A stretch of 51,058 nucleotides of DNA from Saprospiraceae bacterium (GCA_028280415.1 JANQLV010000026.1:1-51058), one strand, 5' to 3'; positions 8,928 to 18,077 are shown, numbered from the stretch's first letter. The notes: generated by a model not told the origin, from the sequence alone. A program made the numbers and translations.

Positions 8928-9382
8928 GGAGTAGTATTTTTTTACCGGATTACTCCTCACGACTTTATGAAACACTATAGGATTTGTAATAACTATTTAT
9001 CCTAACCTGAAATCTTGGAGACAAAATCGCGTTTCGAATTTCGAGCCCCGAAAATCGAATAAAGAAATTAATCGATTTCTGGCTTTTATCTACTGCAGGT
9101 TGGGAACAATAAGACGAATCGAAAATCTTTGAAACAAAAATGTACTGGTCTATATCTCATTCATAAATGCAAAGCTTATGAGTGGGATCATGTCTTTTTG
9201 AGTTATCCGCTTGATGAATTTAAAAATCATACCTCTGATGAAACACTATATTCAGCGGCAGGGAGAGCTGTAAAGCAACTCTATTTTTCATCGGTATATC
9301 AACAACTTGAAGTAGTGCATTAGATGAAACGATCTATTTGTGTTTTAAATGATTGCCTCATTCTACTAATTTAATGGATTGA

Positions 9383-9517
9383 AAGCATGCAATTTATAGC
9401 GCGATCATCATAATCACATTAACCACGCTTTCTCTGTCTACTACCTCCTCGTTGACCGGGGAGGTTTTTTGTTGGGAAAACAGAGGGATATACGAGCAGC
9501 CAATTATTTCAAAATAG
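9383..9517 (+). promoter_or_regulatory. Orphan attenuator-like leader with Ile/Thr/Leu/Ser codon run
   Basis: An open frame without a normal start encodes four consecutive Ile, then TLTTLSLSTTSSLTG, the codon pattern of a branched-chain/threonine operon leader peptide. An intrinsic terminator (9443-9465 plus T-run) overlaps the end of this run. An ATG at 9387 lies in a different frame and stops at 9411; one missing base between them would account for a broken leader ORF. No thr, ilv or leu biosynthetic gene follows; the next gene is an exported propeller 430 bases away. The architecture resembles thrL/ilvL-type attenuators, but I see no clear antiterminator. It could be a relic or a coincidence. 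Confidence 0.4.
9443..9470 (+). terminator. Strong intrinsic terminator inside the leader-like element
   Basis: ACCTCCTC (9443-9450) pairs with GGGGAGGT (9458-9465), including one G-U, around a 7-base loop. It is followed at once by six T residues. This is the best-formed intrinsic terminator in the gene-poor stretch, yet no gene on the plus strand precedes it. Confidence 0.65.
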
Positions 9518-9898
9518 CCAAGTTGATGCAGTTGAAATGGTAGAAATTCTGTAGAACCCTCCTATTTTTTCATGCCACGATTTCCGGCTGTTTCTCATGG
9601 GAATTCATTAGGCTTGCGTTTATTTATCCATAACAAATTGCTGACAACGATTATATATTTTCGGGCCTGTTTTTTTAAGTAGATATTACATTTATTTGTT
9701 ATATTGTGATTATGACAATGAGAGCAATAATGTATTATTTTTTAGTTTAATCACTTTAAAAATAATATCCTTTTCTGAAATACCACTTCTTCCAGGATAA
9801 GCTTACATTAATTGCACCTCCCAAAATTTTAACCCACCTGTTAACCACTAAAAACTACTGATTTTGTAAAAAATTAATCTTCAAAATTTTCTTTGATA

Positions 9899-11353
9899 AT
9901 GAAATATGTATTCTGTACTTGCATTTTTACTTTTCTGTCCTCCATTTTCAATTCAGCCTATACCCAGGACTTATATTATTCAAGCGGGATAAGTGACCTT
10001 ATCGTATCTGCAAAACAGGATGGCTCGGGTAGTCCGACTACCTTGTTTGATAGTAGTGATGGAATTGACAATCCCAGAGGTGTTGCAGCTGATTTAACCA
10101 ATAACAAAATCTATTGGTCGGATTTATTAGATAATGATATTAAAGTTGGAAATCTGGACGGTAGTGGAAGCGCAACTGTTTTATTCTCTGGTTTAGACCT
10201 GCCAACAAATATCGCCATTGATCCCATAAATAATAAAATCTATTGGTCGGAGGCAACTAATTCTACTTCAGACAGAATTATGGTTGGAAATCTGGATGGT
10301 AGCGGAAGTCCAAGTGTGGTATTTAGTAATGTTGATGCAAGAGGAATAGTTGTGGATGCCACTAATGCTAAATTATATTGGGCCGAAGTAAATAATGATA
10401 ATATCAAATCGGGTAATTCGGATGGTAGTGGAGTTCCTGTAATCTTATTCAATAATGCGACTGATGGGATATCTAAACCGTATGGCTTAGCAGTTGACTT
10501 AGTTAATTCCAAAATCTACTGGTCAGAAATTAATGCTGGAGGTAATGGAAATAATAGAATTGCCATGGGGAATTTAGATGGCTCAGGAAGCCCGACTGTT
10601 TTATTTGATAATCCTACAGATGGAGTCAATAATCCCAGAGAAATAGCAATTAATACCAATACGAACGAAATATTTTGGACTGAAATAGGTAGCGACGCTA
10701 TTAAATCGGGTAATATTGATGGTTCTGGAAGTCCAACTACTCTTTTTTCATCCCTAAACCGACCAATTGGATTAACTATTAGTGGGCATTTTGTTTTACC
10801 TGTCAACTTAGTTGATTTTACTGTAAAAGAAGAACAAAATAAGGTAAGGCTGGAATGGTTTACCTTAAGCGAGCAAAACAATAAAAAATTTGAAATAGAA
10901 TATAGCTTTACTGGAAGAGATTTTGAAAAATTAGGAGAAGTTGAAGGCAGTGGAACAACTTTTGAAAATCAGCGCTATTCTTTTAGCCATTATATTTCAT
11001 CATATTCAGGTAATCTTTATTATCGCCTGAAGCAAATTGATTATGATGGGAGATTTGGGTACAGCCCGGTAATAAGTATTTATCTCAATAATGAGAATGG
11101 AAAAAAGGGTAAATTATATCCTAATCCAAGTGCCTTGGGTAAAGTGACATTAGAGCTTCCCGAACTAAATGGTTTGGATATTCAGGTGAGTGTCTATGAT
11201 ATATTGGGAAAATTACTATTTGATGATGTAGAAATTCAATCGCAAGGTCCTGGAATATTTGAGCTTGATTTTAGCAGGCTTGGAAGAGGTACTTTTATTA
11301 TTAAAACAAGCCAGGGTAATTTTTACAGTTTTGAAAAACTGGTAATTCAATAA
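9899..11353 (+). CDS. Secreted YWTD-type beta-propeller with T9SS sorting domain
   Basis: About 484 residues from the ATG at 9899; a TTG two codons earlier is less likely. A signal peptide (MKYVFCTCIFTFLSSIFNSAYTQ) is followed by six propeller blades built on LDL-receptor YWTD-like motifs: DLYYSS, KIYWSD, KIYWSE, KLYWAE, KIYWSE, EIFWTE. Each blade carries a NLDGSGSPTVLF-like turn, so the repeats are also visible at DNA level about every 130-150 bases. After residue 300 comes a beta-rich linker. The last 75 residues, beginning LYPNPS, form a type A sorting domain for T9SS export and surface anchoring. The propeller probably binds protein or glycan; no catalytic residues are seen. Its codons are AT-rich compared with neighbours, which with the empty stretch upstream hints at a recently gained or fast-evolving gene. 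Confidence 0.85.
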   Translation: MKYVFCTCIFTFLSSIFNSAYTQDLYYSSGISDLIVSAKQDGSGSPTTLFDSSDGIDNPRGVAADLTNNKIYWSDLLDNDIKVGNLDGSGSATVLFSGLDLPTNIAIDPINNKIYWSEATNSTSDRIMVGNLDGSGSPSVVFSNVDARGIVVDATNAKLYWAEVNNDNIKSGNSDGSGVPVILFNNATDGISKPYGLAVDLVNSKIYWSEINAGGNGNNRIAMGNLDGSGSPTVLFDNPTDGVNNPREIAINTNTNEIFWTEIGSDAIKSGNIDGSGSPTTLFSSLNRPIGLTISGHFVLPVNLVDFTVKEEQNKVRLEWFTLSEQNNKKFEIEYSFTGRDFEKLGEVEGSGTTFENQRYSFSHYISSYSGNLYYRLKQIDYDGRFGYSPVISIYLNNENGKKGKLYPNPSALGKVTLELPELNGLDIQVSVYDILGKLLFDDVEIQSQGPGIFELDFSRLGRGTFIIKTSQGNFYSFEKLVIQ

Positions 11354-11484
11354 AGGTTATCCTCCTTTTCTTAAATAAAGTATATACAAAAGAATGAGGT
11401 TCAAATACCAAAATCCGGATTCAATTTAAGGGCTCTAGTCTAAACTTGTGTAAATTGTGCGGATTTAAGAGTCAAAGCCTGATT

Positions 11485-12126
11485 ATGAGCCTCATTTATT
11501 TTCTTGATCTTACGGGAACCTTTGTTTTTGCGATCAGTGGAATGCTGGCGGCAGCAGAGAAAAGGTTTGATCTGTTTGGAGCGGCGGTGATTGCTTTTGT
11601 GACAGCCGTAGGAGGCGGAACCATTCGGGATTTATTGATTGGCAAAACACCTGTAGGCTGGATGAAAGATCTGAATTATCTCATCTGTATTGCCAGCGCT
11701 GTTCCTATAACCTTATTGTTTAAAAGTTATATCCAGGGCCTGAGAAGAACGATGTTTCTTTTCGATACGATCGGCATAGGTTTGTTCACTATTTTGGGTT
11801 TAAAATCAACTTTGGCTTTGGGCCTTTCTCCGGTTGTTGCCCTTATGATGGGGGTGGTATCCGCAGTATTCGGTGGTGTACTCCGGGATGTACTCGCGAA
11901 TGAAGTACCTTTGATTTTTCGCAAAGAGATTTATGCAACGGCTTGTATTATCGGAGGATTGAGCTATCTGCTACTTACCAAAACGGGAATAGAGGAAGAC
12001 TGGGTGATTTTTCTGACCGTTATGTTAGTAATCGCTATCAGGATTTTAGCCGTTTGGAAAGGACTCAGTTTACCGGCTTTGGGAAAAAAAGATGCTTATA
12101 AATCAGATTCAGGGAACAAGTTCTGA
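11485..12126 (+). CDS. TRIC/UPF0126-family membrane cation channel
   Basis: From the ATG at 11485 this is a 213-residue protein; a TTG 39 bases upstream would add a Cys-rich extension not typical of the family. It has seven hydrophobic segments. The duplicated glycine-rich motif of the UPF0126/TRIC family is present in both halves: TAVGGGTIRDLLIG (about residues 37-50) and SAVFGGVLRDVLANEVPLIF (about 122-141). Homologues form trimeric potassium-permeable channels; the physiological role in bacteria is unclear. It ends convergently with the M16 peptidase gene, and its last codons form one arm of the shared terminator. Confidence 0.85.
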   Translation: MSLIYFLDLTGTFVFAISGMLAAAEKRFDLFGAAVIAFVTAVGGGTIRDLLIGKTPVGWMKDLNYLICIASAVPITLLFKSYIQGLRRTMFLFDTIGIGLFTILGLKSTLALGLSPVVALMMGVVSAVFGGVLRDVLANEVPLIFRKEIYATACIIGGLSYLLLTKTGIEEDWVIFLTVMLVIAIRILAVWKGLSLPALGKKDAYKSDSGNKF

Positions 12127-12167
12127 CACAAATTTAATTGATGCTTGAACCAGTTCCCTGAGTCTGA
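12103..12167. terminator. Bidirectional long-stem terminator, one arm in coding sequence
   Basis: TCAGATTCAGGGAAC (12103-12117) pairs over 15 positions, one as G-U, with GTTCCCTGAGTCTGA (12153-12167), with a 35-base loop. On the plus strand AATTTTAT follows; on the minus strand TTTATAA follows. It lies between two convergent genes, and the first arm is inside the 3' end of the TRIC-family gene. Confidence 0.5.
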
Positions 12168-12177
12168 AATTTTATAG

Positions 12178-15135
12178 CTAGTTTTCCGTACTTTCTTCTG
12201 GCATCATTGTTACCTGAATAACATTATTACCATCAAAGTACAGATTTGCAGCGTTCTTAATTGCTTTGGAATTCAAAGAATTGATGAATTCCTCATAATT
12301 TTCAAATTGAATGCTGGAAGGATCTACATCGTTTTGATAAGCGTAGCGAAGGCTACGACTCCAGAAACGATTTTCTTTGAGGTCCTTGATTCTGCTTTGC
12401 CTTTGAGTTTCTTTGACTTTTGTCAAATCCTTTTCTTCTGCACCGTTTTGTCGGGCATAGTTGATATCCGCTTTGGCAGTTTTGATCAATTCTTCTACCA
12501 TCGGGGGATCGGCATTAAAGGAAATCGTGATAGAATACTCTGATGAAGGATAACGAGAAACATTACCGCTTACCCGAACCCCATAGACCCCGCCTTTATC
12601 CTCGCGCATGGATTCTCTCATTTTAATTCTCAACACATCGATCATCGATTGGAAATTGTATCGATTAACCGGATCCCATTTGAAATCACCGTGATACATG
12701 ATATTAACCAGGGCTTTAGGTGCTTTTCCTTTCGTCAGTTTCTTGGATATATTTCCGGGGATATAATTCACTCCAATGTCTTTGAACTTTTCGTTGCGAT
12801 TCAGTGCAGGTAAAGTACCGAGATAAGTCGCCAGAAGAGGCTTGATTTTATCCATTTCAAAATTTCCTACAAAGAAAAACGTGAAGTCACTGGCATCGGC
12901 AAATCTTTCGTTATAGATTTCAAAAGCCCGATCCAGATCGATTTTTTTCAAATCGCCTTCCGTCGGAAATCCTCTTCGTGGATGATTTCTGTAAGCAATT
13001 TTCATTACCTGATCCGAAAACCAGTAATCCGGATTCGCCATCAGGTTTTTGAAAACAGAGCTTTGCTTGGCCACATAGGATTGCAGTGCAGATTCATCTT
13101 TTCTGGGATTTGTGAAAAACAAATGCACCATTTGCAACATGGTTTCTACATCCTTGGGCGAAGAGAAGCCATTGAAGCCTTCGTAAAGTTCACTGATATA
13201 TGGAGAAATACGGAAAGTCTTACCGGTTAGCTTTTTTTGTAGCTGTGGCAAATCGAAATCGGCAATACCCGAGTTGCTGATAATCCTTGCAGCATTACTG
13301 GCACTGTGATAATCTTCATCTCCGTATAGCGAACTTCCTCCCGGACTGTAAGCTGAAACCAAAATCTCGTCATTTTTAAAATCGGTCTGTTTTAGAACGA
13401 CTTTAACACCATTTGCCAGTGTTAGCTCGGTTACACCGATATTATCCAGCGTTTTTTCCGATTTGACTGGTGCAGCTGTCGGGATACTAGCCATTAAAGG
13501 TGCATCAGAAACATTATCGACATAGGGCTCGATGTTTTTACTTTTTACACTTTCCAAAATCGCAAATACATCATCCTCAGAAGGCATCGGCACATTGGAC
13601 TTATCTGGACCGGTAATAACTACTACACGATTTTCATTGGTGATCCACGTCTTGGCCAACTGATTGATCTCTTCTAAAGTGACTGTTGGCAATAACTCTT
13701 TATACATTTCCAGTTCCTGTGTAATACTTGGAATCGCCAGTTCGTCCACAAAATGAGCTACATATTTGGAGGCAAAACGTCTGGAATCGGTTTTGTCCTT
13801 CTCCTTGTAAGTGCGCTCCATATTTGTCATGACTTCTACTTTCTGACGCTCCAGTTCGCCTTTGGTAAAGCCATGGCGAAGTACTCTTTCGTTTTCTTCG
13901 AGCAATACATTCAGGCCTTTTGTCGCTCCACCTTCGGGAACCATAGCAAAAGAAGAATAGGTATCGATATTGCCAAGGTCTCTGGAATATCCGGTAAAAG
14001 CATAATTAAACGGAGGGTCCGCACTTTGTGCCAATTCATCTAATCTTGTACCAAGCATATTATTGTACAAACGATTGACAATACTCTGACGATATCCCTT
14101 CATATCTTTCACGGGTACGTGATCATGCTTGTACATTAATTGAACATTGGTAAAAGGCGCTTCTTTATCCGTTACAATAGACACAAATGTTTCTTTATGC
14201 TTGGGAACATCATATTGTTGATGTTTTCTTGGACTGGCCGGGTTTTTCAATTTTCCAAACCGGGTTTTAACTTCTTGCTCCATTTGATCCAAATCGATAT
14301 CTCCAACAATGATTACTCCCATCAAATCAGGACGATACCAGTCTTTGTAAAAGCGCTTAACGGCTTCGTAAGGTGCATGGCGGATAATCTCGAGTTTTCC
14401 GATTGGAAGCCTCTCTGCATAGCGGGAACCGTAGTACATTACAGGCAGGTATTCGTTAAACATACGCTGATTGGCGCTAAGGCGCGAACGCCACTCTGAC
14501 TCTATGACGCCTCTTTCCTTATCGATCTCTTCATGGTCAAAACTGATTCCGCCAGCCCAATCTTCTAATACCAGCAGTCCTTTATTTAATAACTCAGTGC
14601 TATCTGTACGTACTTGTAGCATATAAACGGTTTCATCGAAACTTGTATAAGCATTCAAATCCGGACCGAATTTAGTTCCGATAGATTCCAGATAATCTAC
14701 CAGTTCACTTTTTTTGAAATTTTTGGACCCATTGAAAGCCATGTGCTCGACAAAGTGAGCTAAACCTTGCTGATCCTCGTCTTCTTGCATAGAACCGGCA
14801 TTAAGCGTGAGTCTTAATTCAGCGCGATCTTCCGGTTTTGCATTTTTTCGGATAATATAGCGAATGCCATTAGAAAGCTTTCCGATACGGATGTCGGGAT
14901 CGACCGGAATTGGTTTAATGACAGGGGGCGGTGGAGGGGGCGGCGGCACTTCTACCGCAACTTCTTCATCTGCTATTTCAGCATCTTGAAAGACAACATC
15001 CTCTGCAGCATCCATTATTTCTTCTTTGCTTTGCTTTTTGGAATCCTGAGCGACAGTTGCTGATTTTGGGGAACAAGCGAAAAATATCCCGGTAGCTAAA
15101 AAACTAAACAGGGCAATTCTAAGGAGGTTTTTCAT
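12178..15135 (-). CDS. M16-family zinc metallopeptidase lipoprotein (pitrilysin-like)
   Basis: A 985-residue, two-half M16 peptidase predicted to sit in the envelope. The signal peptide ends in a lipobox IFFAC with Cys21. A charged linker (about 35-61) and eight consecutive prolines (64-71) precede the first M16 domain. The inverted zinc motif HFVEH is at about 127-131, with a downstream KERGVIESEW stretch supplying the third ligand near Glu207. The second half (about 560-985) resembles the inactive M16 C-terminal domains and lacks HxxEH. Such enzymes degrade peptides inside a clamshell chamber; the substrate here is unknown. The gene is monocistronic and convergent with the TRIC gene. Confidence 0.9.
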   Translation of the reverse strand: MKNLLRIALFSFLATGIFFACSPKSATVAQDSKKQSKEEIMDAAEDVVFQDAEIADEEVAVEVPPPPPPPPVIKPIPVDPDIRIGKLSNGIRYIIRKNAKPEDRAELRLTLNAGSMQEDEDQQGLAHFVEHMAFNGSKNFKKSELVDYLESIGTKFGPDLNAYTSFDETVYMLQVRTDSTELLNKGLLVLEDWAGGISFDHEEIDKERGVIESEWRSRLSANQRMFNEYLPVMYYGSRYAERLPIGKLEIIRHAPYEAVKRFYKDWYRPDLMGVIIVGDIDLDQMEQEVKTRFGKLKNPASPRKHQQYDVPKHKETFVSIVTDKEAPFTNVQLMYKHDHVPVKDMKGYRQSIVNRLYNNMLGTRLDELAQSADPPFNYAFTGYSRDLGNIDTYSSFAMVPEGGATKGLNVLLEENERVLRHGFTKGELERQKVEVMTNMERTYKEKDKTDSRRFASKYVAHFVDELAIPSITQELEMYKELLPTVTLEEINQLAKTWITNENRVVVITGPDKSNVPMPSEDDVFAILESVKSKNIEPYVDNVSDAPLMASIPTAAPVKSEKTLDNIGVTELTLANGVKVVLKQTDFKNDEILVSAYSPGGSSLYGDEDYHSASNAARIISNSGIADFDLPQLQKKLTGKTFRISPYISELYEGFNGFSSPKDVETMLQMVHLFFTNPRKDESALQSYVAKQSSVFKNLMANPDYWFSDQVMKIAYRNHPRRGFPTEGDLKKIDLDRAFEIYNERFADASDFTFFFVGNFEMDKIKPLLATYLGTLPALNRNEKFKDIGVNYIPGNISKKLTKGKAPKALVNIMYHGDFKWDPVNRYNFQSMIDVLRIKMRESMREDKGGVYGVRVSGNVSRYPSSEYSITISFNADPPMVEELIKTAKADINYARQNGAEEKDLTKVKETQRQSRIKDLKENRFWSRSLRYAYQNDVDPSSIQFENYEEFINSLNSKAIKNAANLYFDGNNVIQVTMMPEESTEN

Positions 15136-15284
15136 AATAGAAACAGGGTTAGAATTTTAGTAAATGTTGAATTGTTTTCAAACGAAAGCAGTATTGACAC
15201 TTTACGTTCATCTGAAAATATAATTAAATCTCTCAGAATTTATTTTCCAAGGCAGATTTCTTAACGATTGCGATTTGGTATTGA

Positions 15285-16637
15285 TTAGAACGGTCTTTTC
15301 CCTTTTCCTATGCCCGGCATGCCCCCAAGCATGTTTCCAAAGCCTTTATTATTGGAAAGCTTGTGCATCATTTTCCGCATCTGTTCAAATTGCTTAATGA
15401 ACTGATTGATCTCGTGGATAGACTTTCCACTTCCCGCTGCAATTCTTCGCTTTCTACTCATATTCAGAATTTCGGGGGCACCTCTTTCTTCCGGTGTCAT
15501 AGAAAAGATGATACTTTCAACTTTAGAAAAAGCGGAATCATCTATATCAAGGTTTTTAGTCATCTTGTTCATCCCCGGAATCATATTAAGCAAGCTCTTG
15601 ATGTCACCCATCTTGCGGATTTGATTCAGCTGGCTCAGGAAGTCATTAAAGTCAAATTTGTTTCGCTTAATTCTCTTCTCAATGCGCTTGGCTTCCTTCT
15701 CGTCGAATTGTTCCTGTGCTTTTTCCACAAAGGAGACAATATCTCCCATACCGAGGATTCTTTGTGCCATACGATCCGGGTGAAAAACATCGAGGGTATC
15801 CATTTTTTCGCCCATACTGACGAATTTAATGGGCTTTCCAACAGTGTATTTCACCGTTAAGGCAGCACCACCGCGAGTATCACCATCCAGCTTGGTCAGC
15901 ACAACACCATCATAATCCAGTCTTTCGTTGAAGTTGGCAGCAGTAGTTACCGCATCCTGCCCCGTCATAGAATCCACTACAAAGAGCGTTTCATTAGGAG
16001 TGATTGCTTCTTTGATATTCTGGATTTCCTGCATCATCTCTTCATCGATGGAGAGTCGCCCGGCAGTATCGACAATGACTACATCATGTCCGTTTTGCTT
16101 GGCGTGCAGAATTGCATTTCCGGCAATCTCTACCGGATTTTTATTTTCGGGTTCTTTGTATATATCGACATTGATCTGCTCTCCGAGAACGGTAAGCTGA
16201 TCAATCGCAGCCGGACGATAAACATCGCAAGCTACGAGCAGTGGTTTTTTATTTCGCTTTCCTTTCAGGTGAAAAGCCAGTTTACCGGAGAAAGTTGTTT
16301 TACCGGACCCTTGCAATCCGGCAACAAGCACTACGGCAGGGTTCCCTTTAATATTAATGCCTACGGCGGCACCTCCCATGAGTTCGATCAATTCGTCCAT
16401 CACGATTTTGACCATTAACTCACCGGGCTTTACAGCATTAAGAACATTCTGCGTTCCTAGCGCTTCATTTTTGATTTTATCCGTAAATTCTTTAGCTATT
16501 TTATAGTTTACGTCGGCAGCTACAAGGGCTCTTCGAATCTCTTTAATGGATTGTGCAACATTTATTTCCGTTAATCGACCTTCTCCTTTCAGCGTTTTAA
16601 AGGCACCTTCCAGCTTTTCATTTAAACTATCAAACAT
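15285..16637 (-). CDS. ffh: Signal recognition particle protein Ffh
   Basis: A 450-residue SRP GTPase that binds 4.5S RNA and hydrophobic signal sequences and delivers ribosomes to FtsY at the membrane. I chose the ATG at 16637 (MFDSLNEKLEGAF), where Ffh normally begins; the frame runs 11 codons further to a TTG. NG domain: P-loop GLQGSGKTTFSGKLA, DTAGRLSIDEEMM, TKLDGDTRGGAAL. M domain: methionine-rich helices and the RNA-binding RKRRIAAGSGKSIHEINQF. It ends GIGKGKRPF. A TATATTTG -10 box lies about 30 bases upstream. No SRP RNA gene is seen nearby. Confidence 0.96.
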   Translation of the reverse strand: MFDSLNEKLEGAFKTLKGEGRLTEINVAQSIKEIRRALVAADVNYKIAKEFTDKIKNEALGTQNVLNAVKPGELMVKIVMDELIELMGGAAVGINIKGNPAVVLVAGLQGSGKTTFSGKLAFHLKGKRNKKPLLVACDVYRPAAIDQLTVLGEQINVDIYKEPENKNPVEIAGNAILHAKQNGHDVVIVDTAGRLSIDEEMMQEIQNIKEAITPNETLFVVDSMTGQDAVTTAANFNERLDYDGVVLTKLDGDTRGGAALTVKYTVGKPIKFVSMGEKMDTLDVFHPDRMAQRILGMGDIVSFVEKAQEQFDEKEAKRIEKRIKRNKFDFNDFLSQLNQIRKMGDIKSLLNMIPGMNKMTKNLDIDDSAFSKVESIIFSMTPEERGAPEILNMSRKRRIAAGSGKSIHEINQFIKQFEQMRKMMHKLSNNKGFGNMLGGMPGIGKGKRPF

Positions 16638-16667
16638 GTTCTTATTTCTTTTTTCTGGTTTAGGCTG

Positions 16668-16675
16668 CAAATATA
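16668..16675 (-). promoter_or_regulatory. Probable -10 box of ffh
   Basis: TATATTTG on the minus strand (plus-strand CAAATATA) fits TAnnTTTG and lies 30 bases before the chosen ATG. No clear -33 TTG is found at the right distance. It supports the ATG at 16637, since the alternative TTG would overlap the box. Confidence 0.45.
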
Positions 16676-16788
16676 ATCAATTTTGTGATTGGTCGCCTTG
16701 CTCCCTTGTGATTAATTACCGATGCAGTTTTGTAATTATACGGATGCTGGTCCGATACTAATTTTCGTGCGATCCTGTGAATGGAAAA

Positions 16789-16817
16789 TTGGTGAATTTG
16801 AAATTTTTATATTTTTG
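16789..16817 (+). promoter_or_regulatory. Promoter of the LolA-like lipoprotein gene
   Basis: TATTTTTG (16810-16817) matches TAnnTTTG, with TTG (16789-16791) 18 bases upstream. The ATG at 16836 follows 18 bases later. It also excludes the longer upstream reading frame as the translated start. Confidence 0.55.
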
Positions 16818-16835
16818 GAGAAAATTGTGAAAATT

Positions 16836-17582
16836 ATGAAAGGATCAAGGTATTTATTTCTGATTGCTGTCCTGGCATTGGCTTTAGCTTGTAATCAGCA
16901 CAAAGAGAATCCTGCCGCAAAAGGATTTAATGCTGCTCTTTCCGATGCCCGGGCAGTTGAAATTGCAGATGAAGTAATGGAAGCCATGGGCGGACGCGAT
17001 GCCTGGGAACAAACCAGATATCTAAGCTGGAATTTTTTCGGGTCACGTAGTCATCACTGGGATAAAAAAAACGGAGATATCCGGATTGAGTCCAAAAAGG
17101 ATGATTTCACCGTATTGATGAATATTCATACGATGAAAGGAAAATTGAAAAAAGACGGGGAAGTGCTTACCCATCGGGATTCGCTTTCGAAATATCTGCA
17201 AATGGGTAAAGAAGCCTGGATCAATGATGCATATTGGCTGGTGATGCCCTATAAACTCAAGGATTCCGGTGTAACCTTAAAGTACAAAGGGGAAGGCACA
17301 ACGGAATCAGGTGCTTTGGCTGATGTACTGGAATTGACTTTTGAAGGAGTAGGCATAACCCCTGAAAACAAATATGATGTTTATGTGGATAAAAAAACGC
17401 GTTTGGTGTCTCAATGGGCTTTTTATACCAAAAAATCGGATTCCGAACCGCGTTTTATTACTCCCTGGGACAATTATAAACAATATGGAAAAATTCAGCT
17501 TTCCAGTGGGCGGGGGAAGTATGAGTTGACAGAGATTGCTGCTCCCGCTCAGCTCGATCAGTCCTTGTTTGAGGACTTTTAA
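16836..17582 (+). CDS. Predicted lipoprotein, LolA/outer-membrane-sorting-like fold
   Basis: A 248-residue protein from the ATG at 16836. A lipoprotein signal peptide ends LALAC with Cys19. The mature part begins with a helix (ARAVEIADEVMEAMGGRDAWEQTRYLSWNF), a pattern often seen at the start of LolA/LolB-like half-barrels. A run of strands follows (HHWDKKNGDIRIES, LVMPYKLKDSGVTLKYKGE, NKYDVYVDKKTRLVSQWAFY). I read it as a periplasm-facing or outer-membrane lipoprotein of unknown function with a lipid-binding-like sheet. The fold assignment is by pattern only. It is divergent from ffh and convergent with the DUF3293 gene. Confidence 0.65.
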   Translation: MKGSRYLFLIAVLALALACNQHKENPAAKGFNAALSDARAVEIADEVMEAMGGRDAWEQTRYLSWNFFGSRSHHWDKKNGDIRIESKKDDFTVLMNIHTMKGKLKKDGEVLTHRDSLSKYLQMGKEAWINDAYWLVMPYKLKDSGVTLKYKGEGTTESGALADVLELTFEGVGITPENKYDVYVDKKTRLVSQWAFYTKKSDSEPRFITPWDNYKQYGKIQLSSGRGKYELTEIAAPAQLDQSLFEDF

Positions 17583-17609
17583 AGATGCGTCTATAGAAAA
17601 TATGGCCTA

Positions 17610-18050
17610 TTATTTCTCCAAGCAAAAAAGTAATTGAGGTTTTTGATTGAAGTAGCCAAAGACAATAGCGTTTTGTTCGAACTGTTGGGCAAGTTCCAGC
17701 GCTTCTTTTTTTGAAATATCGAGAATAAAAAGGCTTTTTTCTGCCCAGGTCTTATCCATTGCTCTTCCTTCACCTTCCAGAAAGCGCCAACCCCTGTTTT
17801 TTACCTGTTCCATCAGGATTTCATGCCGTTTTTGGTTTTCTGAGTCCGAAATTTTTATCGAATAGGGATTACAGGCCGAAACATAAGCCCAGGTAAAAGC
17901 ATTATTGTCAAACAGAAAGACAGTCAAAGGTTCGTTTTCCTGACCAATTCGGATGGATAGCTCCGGTTTGAACGTCCGGTATTCGGTATTCTCGTAAGCC
18001 AGGCGTAAAGATTGGTCTATGTTATTCGAATTATAATCCATTGATTTCAT
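17610..18050 (-). CDS. DUF3293-family protein
   Basis: A 146-residue soluble protein of unknown function. The segment TWAYVSACNPYSIKISDSEN followed by RHEILMEQVKNRGWRFLEGEGRA, then WAEKSLFILDISKKEALELAQQFEQNAIVFGY, matches my memory of DUF3293: an NPxS motif, a Gly-rich turn, an acidic WxExS and an AxxFxQxAI ending. No signal peptide or membrane segment is present. It lies between two plus-strand genes, transcribed divergently from yidC. A second ATG three codons in is an alternative start. Confidence 0.65.
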   Translation of the reverse strand: MKSMDYNSNNIDQSLRLAYENTEYRTFKPELSIRIGQENEPLTVFLFDNNAFTWAYVSACNPYSIKISDSENQKRHEILMEQVKNRGWRFLEGEGRAMDKTWAEKSLFILDISKKEALELAQQFEQNAIVFGYFNQKPQLLFCLEK

Positions 18051-18069
18051 TTTAAAATAAACAAAATTG

Positions 18070-18077
18070 TACCTTTG
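18070..18077 (+). promoter_or_regulatory. Probable -10 box of yidC
   Basis: TACCTTTG fits TAnnTTTG and lies 82 bases before the yidC ATG in the divergent yidC/DUF3293 spacer. The predicted leader contains a 20-codon ORF, described separately. No convincing -33 TTG is present. Confidence 0.4.

Larger units (their letters stand above)
8316..9898. other. 1.6 kb gene-poor AT-rich intergenic stretch
   Basis: No convincing protein-coding gene or tRNA is seen on either strand. The stretch contains a terminator-like hairpin at 8905-8927, nested small inverted repeats around 9033-9060 and 9064-9085 (for example AGAAAT..ATTTCT), and an attenuator-like element at 9383-9471. Base composition is visibly more AT-rich than the flanking conserved genes and continues into the propeller gene that follows. 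It may be eroded sequence left by loss or insertion of genes. Confidence 0.5.

Noticed and set aside
9129-9323. 64-codon open frame in the gene-poor stretch
   Set aside because: It opens with TTG, has no ribosome-binding site, no promoter box, no signal peptide and an amino-acid pattern without clear domains; it is probably chance.
10012-10760. DNA repeats in the propeller gene as a mobile or CRISPR element
   Set aside because: They keep the reading frame and encode successive propeller blades, so they are protein repeats.
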